Below, piece after piece: positions 47,063 to 57,052 of a stretch of DNA of 64,000 bases. Numbering within the stretch: position 1 is the first letter of the stretch; each line of letters opens with the position of its first letter. A program made the translations under genes and the position numbers. A model generated the notes under the pieces. The model had not been told where the DNA came from. It did not search any database and saw only the letters and a program-made list of their open reading frames with translations. The DNA is from Chondrosia reniformis (Eukaryota; Porifera; Demospongiae; Chondrillida; Chondrillidae): positions 1,118,501 through 1,182,500 of the forward strand of contig OX359196.1 in NCBI GenBank assembly GCA_947172415.1, in the 5' to 3' direction.

Positions 47063-49865
47063 GCCTGCTAATCAGATACGTGTGTTAATTGCAATTCCAT
47101 CTCAGGGAACTCACCTCATGCAAAATGCCGCCTGTTGCATCATCACATACTTCCTGTTGACCCCCTCCACTATATGCTTGTGATAGTGAATGAGCTTTGA
47201 GCAGTCCTGTGAGAGGAAGAGGAAATGACAGGTCATGCTAACAGGGCACCCTGTTCAATTATTACCAGCTAACTGTATTATTTCAGTCTACTTGGAATGA
47301 TTTGACATGATTCAGGATATAAGTTGAGTATATTTGAGTTGAGCAAGTCAATCATTATGTAGTTTGTATGGAAATGAATTAACTGGATTCTTTTGGCAAA
47401 AAACTAACCAATTTATAGCAAAGGAATCATCAGTTTATCACTCAGGGTTGATTGACTTGCTCAAGTTCAACTATCAAATTCAATTTATAACTTAATGTAC
47501 GTATTCATTGCAAAAAATTGATCAATACTCACTCCTATATCAATTTTAATATATGAATATGTCTATCTTTGCAAAGTTAATCTCTTTAATTCAAACTCAT
47601 ATACAAATTAATGTGCTGTATGTGAACAATATGAAATTAATAATTATTTTAATGAACATAATTTGGTAAGAGATGAAAGGAATATAAAATAAGATTCTGA
47701 TATTTGTAAATAAGTATATGAACACATTATGAAAACCAACTGTATGTATATCAATCAATGTACCCTTGAAAATTGAATGGCACCCTTGACATCTTTGGCG
47801 TTGGGAAGACCAGGAACTTGACCTTTGAAACACAAAAACAGTGCTTGGTTACTGCAACCATCTCCATGTTAATTACAGGGTATTACCAATGGGTATGGGC
47901 TTCAAATGTTCCTCCACATGACCACCGTAAGCAAAGATTGGCTTGTCTTCCTAAAATATTATAAGATAAAACAAACATTTATAGTATATACGTATATACG
48001 TATGTATACTCTATTTAATACATGTATACTCCTATAGATTTTGTTCATAATGCTTCTGATTCCAATCCTTGTTGTTTTAATTAAGGCACCAAAGGGCCGT
48101 ATATGTTGGTCCATTTACAGACAATGTGCTCTGTAGAGTGTGTGAGTAGATTTACCGTTGTGTCTGGATACTTGTCAAGAGGGATACTATCTTTAGCCTT
48201 GAGGGGGAGGTTCTCATAGAAGAGTTCTATAAATGAGTAATCAACTCCACTTTGATCACTGATCAACTTTCTCAAGGTAGAATACCTATGAATATCATTA
48301 AATATACCCTTACCAACATACACACTAGATCATACTAAGAGGTAATACACACTTGCTAAAGATACATACGTATGTATATGGATATTACACACTATATACT
48401 GCATAGTACTTACCAGTAAAATGGTAGTAATAATTTGATTAATGTGCATTTTTCAATACTTGATATTTCACCTTTTTAGATAAATATTTTACTTGCTAGT
48501 GTTTTTAATGTCATTTAGTGTTTGCCACTTTTATCAATTAACCAAACATTAGTCCTGTATTTCTTAAGTACATACAGACATATTATAAAGGTACTGTATA
48601 ATAGGTAATGTATACGTATTAGTCACGTATACAGACATATCCAGGAATGAGCTAATAGAGGCAACATATGCTGTACATAGCAGACATACGGTCTTGGTTC
48701 TTGTTTGTTCATGTGAACTTTGAGGAGTTCACACTGACTGACCACATATACATCAAATACCTACGGGGAAAAGGATGAAAAATAGTGTAGTTATAGCTGA
48801 GTTTGTGAACTCTATTAGCTTATGAGAGTACTACCTATTAGTAGAGCACATGGCCACACTCAAGGGATGAGTTAATCCAGAGTCAAAAGACGTTTCATAG
48901 CTAATTTCTAAAGATTGGGATACTAATGCAGGGCTGCAAATATATACTTCAAGTTGCACAATGTATGCTTCAAGTTGCACAATAACTATTAAATGCAGGA
49001 GTGATGTGACTCCATATCTGTCTTACCCCCCCCTGATTCCTTCAAAATAGTCGCTAAACTCCATCATGTCATCAAAATTCACTTGTATGACTCCTTGAAG
49101 GATTGGCTCAAAAAGCATCTTTAAACCTCTACATGCGAGAGCAATAATTACATATGAAGAGTTTCAAAATACTATTTATATTTGTACTTGTAGAATGTTT
49201 ATTTCTGTGTATTTTCTACTGATAATAATAATATTAGTTTCAGGTACTTTTAATAATAGTCTTATTATGAGGAAATTGTATGATAGGCTAAGTCAATAGT
49301 CTAATATCACTATTACCTGGATATTTTAATGTCCCGGGGAAGTGTCTTGCTCCAGTGAATGTCACCGTTTGGTATCTCTTGAGAGATGGCTCCTTTTTCT
49401 TTCTTTGATAAAATGTGAAACCTAACACAAGAACACAATAGTAATCCAAACACCACTTTCCTAGATACTATGTACATCTATTCTATGGCAAAGGCCAATG
49501 AGAATACAAATGTCCTCTCTTAATTCGCTTGCTACACTGGGTAAGGTCAAAGTGCAGCATGCTTTTAATGAATTAATTAAAGATTATGAATCTCATGTGA
49601 CACTTGGAGGAGAGGTTGTGGTGCATGTAACACTAACATGAGTCCTTTGTCCCTCTGCTGACTGTAGTGGTGGAACGGCAGCCTCCCCGTGGCAGAGTGA
49701 AAGAGTGTGGCTCCAATACTCCACAAGTCAACCTTTGCAGGAAAAGTGATTTCCTTCCAAGCATGCACCAGAGCCTTCTCATAAATGTCTGGATGCTAGG
49801 CAACAAAGAAATAGCAATGATATGCACATGATGCAACTAGTGCAGATCTCTAATTAAGGCAAGTT

Positions 49866-50325
49866 AAGGGCGGGTCTCTCCTCATGGAAGGAGATGAGAG
49901 GGGCGGGTCTCTCCTCATGGAAGGAGATGAGAGGGGCGGGTCTCTCCTCATGGAAGGAGATGAGAGGGGCGGGTCTCTCCTCATGGAAGGAGATGAGAGG
50001 GGCGGGTCTCTCCTCATGGAAGGAGATGAGAGGGGCGGGTCTCTCCTCATGGAAGGAGATGAGAGGGGCGGGTCTCTCCTCATGGAAGGAGATGAGAGGG
50101 GCGGGTCTCTCTTCATGGAAAGAGATGAGAGGGGCGGGTCTCTCCTCATGGAAGGAGATGAGAGGGGCGGGTCTCTCCTCATGGAAGGAGATGAGAGGGG
50201 CGGGTCTCTCCTCATGGAAGGATATGAGAGGGGCGGGTCTCTCCTCATGGAAGGAGATGAGAGGGGCGGGTCTCTCCTCATGGAAGGAGATGAGAGGGGC
50301 GGGTCTCTCCTCATGGAAGGATATA
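49866..50325. repeat. 33-bp GC-rich minisatellite, about 14 copies, in a TBK1-like intron
   Basis: The unit GGGCGGGTCTCTCCTCATGG plus AAGGAGATGAGAG repeats at an exact 33-bp period with only a few single-base variants. Because 33 is a multiple of three, several frames stay open on both strands and give false long repeats. It lies between the exons ending at 50833 and starting at 49795 and has a higher GC content than anything around it. Confidence 0.97.
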
Positions 50326-51435
50326 TGTTGGTAGACAATATCACACTACTAGGTCTAGGTGCATCATTATCACACTACTTTAGCTAATGATGCGCCAACT
50401 TAAACACAGAAGTGATGTTTACATGGTTCAGTCACTTAAGTTTCAGTATGTCACTTCTGTATACAGTAGTTAGCCTAATCACATGAACACTGTCTTGTTT
50501 TTTGATACCTTTCCATAAAAGGATAGGGGCAGATCTAGAAATTTGTAAAGGGGGGATGCTAAGTTATGTATATAGAAATGTTACAAAAGGATAGAATAGG
50601 GATAAAATGCCCTAGTAAGATTATAGCTAATATAAAGTACCCAGAACACCCCTAAATCTGTCACTAATGCTATCCATACATCTATTTGCATTTTTACCTA
50701 ATTTGTTTACATTTTTGAAATGTTTCATTAAACGCGTTCATATTGGGTGATGACAAGTGGCCAGAATACCCAACCAGAACACCCAACCAGAATACAGTAT
50801 TACCAAAGAGAGCTGTACAGTGTACTACTCACCAGGTATTCTTCAGTACCATAGAGGGAACCAAATCTGTCAGTGTCTGCAAACTCTCTTGCTGCCCCAA
50901 AGTCTGTCAGCTTGTAAGTGTAGGTCCCGTCAGGATTGATACACCTCAGAATGTTACCTGGCTTAATGTCTCTGTGAATGACATTGTTCTTTCTCAAATG
51001 TGCCAATCCTTCAGCTGTGAACAAGGAAATATCAGCATTAAAGAGTGTCATTGTTATTAATAACTCACAAATGTCTATCATAACAGTAGTAAACTCATGT
51101 TCACTCATTCCATGTGCATTTTCTGGTTTTTCAATGATATCATACAAGCTACCAGCAGTACACAATTCCATGACCAGAATCGGCAAATGATGAGGTTTCT
51201 GTATAACATGACACGTATACGTATAAGCATTCCTATAAGCTAATCAGTATATGTAATGCCAATAAAAATTGTGAGCAAGTGTAACTATATCCTTTAGGGA
51301 CTGTCATTGATAAGACGGGTGAGGCTATGTGCATATGTACGTAAGTACATTTAATAATCTAAAATACCATTTTCTTACAGACTTATGTAATATATGTATG
51401 AGGATAGGGGAAATACAAATAGAAAAGCTATTTCT

Positions 51436-51640
51436 TTAGACTCATCACTTAAGGAAACTCATAGAGCTATGGATGAGGATTGATTTTCATACATATAATA
51501 CTTAGAGCTATGGATGAGGATTGATTTTCATATATAGAGCTTTGGATGAGGATTGATTTTCATATATACATATATACTTAGAGCTTTGGATGAGGATTGA
51601 TTTTCATATATAGAGCTTTGGATGAGGATTGGTTTCAGAC
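51436..51640. repeat. Short tandem repeat GAGCT-TGGATGAGGATTGATTTTCATATAT
   Basis: Four or more units, partly separated by TA-rich spacers, lie in the long intron upstream of the exon at 51198. The unit is the reverse complement of the CATCCAAAGCTC part of the dispersed repeat nearby (51,818), so it may be derived from it. Confidence 0.75.
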
Positions 51641-51817
51641 TCAAATAAAATTAGAAAGAACTACATATTATTACAACCTGTTCAAACAGGTTATGTACTT
51701 AGTCTGATCATGAATATCATTAAGCATTAGAACATAGAGTGGAGCCAGCTTACGTATACTCCCCAAACTTGTCACATTATGGAGGTCCAACTCTAGTTAT
51801 GCATGTATTGTATGCCA

Positions 51818-52012
51818 AGGACTCACAAAAGATCAAGAAGAAGACAAAGATTCCCAGGGCCACTGATGAAGGGTGGAATTCCCAGAACCACTGCCTGGCC
51901 TGGTGAAGAAGAAGAGAAGTAGAAGGACAAAACTCTTGTATCGTCATCCAAACCTCCCACTAGGTTTAGTTCTCTATATGTAGGCCTTACTTAAAAGTAG
52001 ATGTAGCATGTT
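51818..52012 (+). repeat. Dispersed short repeat with CTGATGA box, copy 4
   Basis: It contains AAGATCAAGAAGAAGACAAAG, the box CTGATGA at 51863-51869, GGG/CCC stem and GAACC in place of GAAAC, followed by the CATCCAAACCTCCCACTAGG block. Flanking GGGCCA and TGGCCTGG could pair as stem I. The third-stem nucleotides are changed, so activity is doubtful. Confidence 0.55.
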
Positions 52013-52089
52013 GAAATATGGTGTATTTGATAATGTGTCTCACTGACCTCCACATCTGAGTCAAACAGTGTCACAATGTAATGTTGCGG

Positions 52090-52100
52090 AGGAAGATATG
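52090..52100. other. Segmental duplication joint: TBK1-like exon fused to GRP94 intron 3
   Basis: Left of about 52,096 the sequence is a TBK1-like exon (minus strand, LPPQHYIVTLFDSDVE); right of it the sequence follows GRP94 intron 3 from 14,420. GGAGGAAGA at the joint also occurs in GRP94 exon 3, which suggests microhomology. The offset between copies at the joint is 37,677 bp. Confidence 0.85.
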
Positions 52101-52567
52101 TATCACATCTTCCTTGTTGTCCATCCCATTTGACATACATCACTAGAGATTGGTGTAGGAATAGCCAATAGTTGAAGTATTTCAGTGTGCCTCTACTGTG
52201 TCATGCATATGTGTGGATATATACGTATGTACGTACGTACACTAATTATAATTATTATCTTTCATTTTATAGTTAATTTTATTGTATATATTATGGTGGG
52301 CTCCTTGTGAAATAGCTTTTATGACTAATAGGCCCTCCCACCTAAAGTATTACATTGATTGATTAATTAATTAAATTACTTCATTAGATGTACATATAAT
52401 AAAAACACATTGATTGATTGATTAATTGATTAATCTACAAATTAGATGTATGTACGTATGTACATACGTACATACATCTATTATAGGCATTAAAGTGTAA
52501 ATTTATTATTGTTGTTGATTGTTCCTTAAGATGTTCAATTTGCTTGTTTGTGTTATTTGATGGTTAG

Positions 52568-55500
52568 CTGGATGGCCTGAGTGTGGCGCAGATGAAGGAG
52601 ATGCGGGAACAGGCAGAGAAACATGCCTTTCAAGCAGAAGTCAATAAAATGATGCAGTTAATCATTAATTCCCTCTACAGAAATAAGGAGGTACGATCGT
52701 ATATATGCAGGGTTTCATTCAAGGGGGGCATTCCCCCTCTTGCTGAAGAGTTGCCCCCCTTGGATTTAGGTTGCCACTTAACTATTTTATCAAGGTAAAT
52801 TTTTGCCACCCTCCCACCCCTTACAAAAATATCTGGGTCAAACCCTGGTATGTATGTATGTATTATTGAGTGGAACACTGGAGGCTTTTGACTCACTTCT
52901 ACCTAATTTATAAATGATGCGTGTGACAGCCTTGATCTACTGTAGATGATGCCTCTTTGCTATTAATTAATAAAATCTAAAACAAGTAATTTTATTGCCT
53001 TTAATTTATCTTGTACCTTATCCACACATACATAGATATTCTTAAGAGAATTGATTTCTAATGCATCTGATGTGCTGGACAAGATCAGGTTTTTGTCTCT
53101 CACTGATAAATCAGCTTTGGATGCTACTGAAGAGCTCAGCATCAAAATAAAGGTTGGCTTTTAATTCGATCATTTTATTTTTATCTTTCAACTTGTACGT
53201 ATGTACTATTTGATGTTCTCTGATGAAATCTATGAACTTTGGAGCCAAGATTTCATCCAGATTATGTTTCTAGTTGAAAGACGGAGCAATGAAGCTGTTT
53301 GCAGTCTCTTAATCCTTTCCATCTCTTCTTGTAGTCTGATCCGGAGAACAGAATGATACATGTCATAGACACGGGTATAGGGATGACACGCAAAGAACTT
53401 GCCCTCAACCTTGGTACCATTGCCAAGTCTGGAACGGGCGACTTCTTACAGAAATTGGAGGTAAAGCTACTGTACCAATAGCTAATCTTACGTACATCAT
53501 CCTCATCCATCCACCCTCACCCAACACTGTAATATTGTGTGTGTGTGTGTGTGTGTCCATAACCTGTGATGTGGTTACCTGGCTAGGACAGTGATATTAT
53601 CACTATGATTGACTCCCAGACGTTAATGGTCTGTTTCAAGGCGTTTTTGCACTGTTAGACTTGATAATTCTGTCACCTATTTAATTCTACTACACGGTCC
53701 CATGAATGACCTGATCTGTCAGAATCAGCTGTAGACATGCGTAATTCATGCCTCTGTAACTATAGTCTCTCAAAATTCATACAGAAGTATTATTGATAAA
53801 ATAAACTGTTTGTTTGTAGGAAGCCAATTCAGCTGCTGATGCCAAGGACTTGATTGGTCAATTTGGAGTAGGGTTTTACTCTTCATTCCTGGTAGCTGAT
53901 AGGGTAATAGTAACATCAAAGAGTAACGAGGACAGTCAGCACATTTGGGAGTCAGATGCCAGTGAGTTCTCCATTGCAGAGGATCCCAGAGGCAACACAC
54001 TGCTACGAGGAACACAAATCACGTGAGATTGCACAGAAACATTCTAAAGAATTTACAGAAGATGAATGTAGTGGTGGATTAGGGGGTGTTCTCTAGATGC
54101 TGAAGCAACCTCTCTGAGTTTGAGTTTGTATTAACCATATTCTCTTTGGCGGAATTTTACCCCTTTGTAACACTGCTATTACCCTAAGAGTAGTACTAGA
54201 AATTTGTAAAGGGGGTCCTTTACAAATTTCTAGTACTACTCTTGCAATGTATAGCGTTGCACAATATTTTGGACCTCCCTTAGATCTAGCTTCTCTGACC
54301 CTTTGTCGGCCATCTTTTTTACAGTTTAGTTCTTAAAGATGAGGCAAAAGAGTTTCTAGAAACTTCAAAATTAAAGGATCTCATCAAAAAATACAGTCAG
54401 TTCATCAATTTCCCTATCTACCTCTGGGACAGCAGAGTATGTTTGTAAATGTCCACTTTGTCATGTACAAAAGTCTTCAGTGTTACCAGCCACACTGCAT
54501 GTGTTGCTATAGACTGAGGAGATGGAAGAGCCAATTGAAGAGGATGAAGAAGAGCCGAGCGAGCCTCCAGTTGAGGAGGAGAAGGAGGAAGAGGAAGCAG
54601 CCGTGGAGGAGGAGGAGACTGAGGAAGAAAAGCCAACGACAAAGAAGGTCTCAAAGACTGTCTGGGACTGGGTGCTGATGAACGACAGCAAACCCATCTG
54701 GTTGAGAAAGTAAGTAGACCTACGTAAGTACGTACATGCATATCAGATCCATCCCCTACACTGTCACTGTCACTGTTAGGAAGGCTTTTCACTTCCCTAA
54801 GCCTTCAATTGTCTGCTGCCCTCAGCAACTACAGTAGCAAACTGAAGGACCGAATGAAATTGTACATCACAGATGAGTTTGACGACATGTTACCAATTTG
54901 AAAGTACCTTCGCTTCATTTCTGGTGTGTTGAGTTGACAAGACAGGGTCTGTATGTATGTGTATGCCATGAGCAATATGAATGGGTCTGTATGCATGTGT
55001 ATGCTATGAGCAATATGAATGGGTCTGTATGCATGTGTATGCTATGAGTATGTGTATGCTATGAGCAATATGAATGGGTCTGTATGCATGTGTATGCTAT
55101 GAGTATGTGTATGCTATGAGCAATATGAATGGGTCTGTATGCATGTGTATGCTATGAGCAATATGAATGGGTCTGTATGCATGTGTATGCCATGAGCAAT
55201 ATGAATGGGTCTGTATGCATGTGTTAGTTAACCTATAGAGATTTAGATGAGTATATAGTTGGACTTGTATCTTCCTTTCTCAACCCGGGACACTGTCATG
55301 TTCATATACTGACCTTTATCTTTGACCTTTGTAGTTCTAGTATACATACATACGTATGTATATGACTGCCATATATGGTATGTAGGTGCTTTGCTTCTTA
55401 ATAAAGTATGCCCAACTGAATATTGCTGTGGTTAATTTACTTAATAGCTAGCTACCACTATTTTTTGATAGAAGTGAGTTTTACTGTCTCCTGACCATGT

Positions 55501-56691
55501 ACACAGGTTGATTCTGATGACCTTCCATTGAATGTCTCCCGTGAGACCCTCCAACAACACAAGCTACTGATGGTCATAAAGAAGAAGATTGTCAGAAAGG
55601 CTCTCGACATGTTCAAGAAGATGGATGAGGAGACTTACAAGAAGTTCTGGGGAGAATACGGTACATCAATGAAGTTGGGAGCGATGGAGGATCCCACAAA
55701 TAAGTCCAAACTAGCCAAGCTCTTGCGATTCCAGTCATCCAACGACGAGGAAGAACTGACTAGCCTGGAGGACTATGTGGAGAGGATGAAGGAGAAACAG
55801 GAATCCATCTTCTTTGTTGCTGGAACCTCAAGGAGTGAATTAGAGAAGTCACCTTTTGTAGAGCGAGCACTTCGTCGTGAGTATGAAGTGCTATACTTCA
55901 CAGAACCTGTGGACGAATACACTATTCAGCATTTAGCAGAATTTGATGGCAAGAAATTCCAAAATCTTGCAAAAGTTAGTTATTTCTCTACTTCTGAGCT
56001 TGTACAGTGTCGCTTGACTATATAGCAATTTAATTGGTATTTTCCTATAATATTTCAGAAGGTTATAAAATAGCACTCCAATGTTGCTACACTAAACCTC
56101 AAATAGTGCATAGTAATTCTTTTTAATTTGAGGCAGACTATTGTTTGAACTATATAGCAATAGTATTTGAATTAACCATTTATCAATGTATGTACTTATA
56201 TGCGTACGTGGACTAATGATGTACGTATGTACGTACCTTAATTACATTTGTGAACATTCCTCACTCACATTTGTGTCTACCAAGCACTCAATTGTAGTCT
56301 GTAACGTTACCTTTGTAGGAAGGCATGACCTTTGGAGACGAAGGAGAAAAGCAAAAAGAACACTTTCAGAGTTTGGAGGAGAACTTCAAACCTCTGACTG
56401 AGTGGTTCAAGGACAAAGCTCTCAGTGAGCAGATAGAAAAGGCAGTCATCTCCAACAGGTTGACCGACTCCCCTTGTGCCCTGGTAGCCTCTCAGTACGG
56501 ATGGTGAGTCTGTTGTGAGGTGCACAGCTGAGGCACTGTTGAGTGTGAAGCTTCATACGTAGATAGTGATAATGTGAAGTGACATATGTACTGTATTACT
56601 GCATGCATACACCAGTGGGTCTCGTCCGTTCCATTCCGTTCCATTCCAGGTCTGCTAATATGGAAAGGATCATGAAATCACAAGCTTATGC
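52568..56691 (+). pseudogene. HSP90B1: GRP94 pseudogene (duplicate, truncated and internally deleted)
   Basis: Nearly identical exons correspond to GRP94 exons 4-9 (52568-52690, 53036-53152, 53335-53460, 53820-54022, 54325-54436, 54513-54709), 12 (55507-55974), 13 (56319-56503) and the start of 14 (56650-56691). Exons 1-3 are absent, so there is no signal peptide or start. Exon 10 and the start of exon 11 are deleted, with CAG microhomology at about 54,825. The exon 11 remnant has lost 12 nt and gained a TTGA that creates an in-frame stop. Everything after the start of exon 14, including the dimerisation domain and R-D-E-L, is lost in a jump to sequence corresponding to about 20,765. It cannot make a functional chaperone. 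A change in exon 5 (NASDVLDK for NASDALDK) touches an ATP-site helix. Confidence 0.95.
54950..55225. repeat. ~38-bp minisatellite, about seven copies, in the GRP94 pseudogene
   Basis: Units with ATGAGCAATATGAATGGGTC and TGTATGCATGTGTATGC are repeated, some lacking the middle part. The intact gene has only about two units at 17,900-17,950, so the array expanded after duplication. Confidence 0.9.
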
Positions 56692-57052
56692 TTATAATTA
56701 GTGACATTTTGAGTGCATAGAAAGCATGTTGGATTTAAATTTTATGTTTGAACTTTTTGATCCCCAAGAACCTGCATCATCGATCGCTCAAAGAGTCGAG
56801 GGTTGTAGCACCATCTAATAGATAGAACATCTTGGACAGAGCTGCCATCACATTCTGGGTAATTGCAAGGCATCTTTATTTATAAGCCAGGCTCCTTTTA
56901 ATAAACAACCAATTACTTTACTTTAATGACTACGTATAATCATAGATATACGTAATAACCTGTGTAGTAGGTTATTATATATGGTATAATACATAGCAAA
57001 ACAAATCAAGGGTGGGGCTCCGTCTCACGTGAGAGACTACCTCCACAAAGAA
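56692..57052. promoter_or_regulatory. Putative promoter of the second kinase-ankyrin gene
   Basis: It is almost identical to 20,765-21,115, with small indels. The GGTTATTATATATGG-TATA stretch and CACGTGAG motif are kept. The upstream in-frame ATG of copy 1 is followed here by a stop, which supports the downstream Met (57,053) as the real start in both copies. Confidence 0.45.

Larger units (their letters stand above)
43538..52095 (-). pseudogene. TBK1: TBK1/IKK-epsilon-like kinase, truncated at its 5' end by a rearrangement
   Basis: Nineteen exons on the minus strand: 52095-52048 (partial), 51198-51069, 51014-50833, 49795-49638, 49421-49317, 49128-49027, 48760-48690, 48285-48156, 47950-47887, 47822-47764, 47206-47115, 46868-46767, 46638-46586, 46493-46429, 46325-46213, 45965-45834, 45331-45233, 44097-44001 and 43729-43538. 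About 664 codons remain, against about 730 in vertebrate TBK1. Seen are VIHRDIKPGNIL, LTDFGAAREF, the activation loop SLYGTEEYL with the conserved Ser, VDLWSIGATLFHSATG, a ubiquitin-like region and helical/coiled-coil segments. TBK1-type kinases phosphorylate IRF and autophagy adaptors. The Gly-rich loop and VAIK lysine are missing: the first exon stops at GRP94 intron sequence. One phase clash (49027 to 48760) lies at a run of eight G and may be a length error or a lesion. Confidence 0.88.

Noticed and set aside
49850-50387. Long repetitive open frames of 146-167 codons on both strands
   Set aside because: They are produced by the 33-bp minisatellite, whose length is a multiple of three; no splice sites, start context or domain supports a gene.
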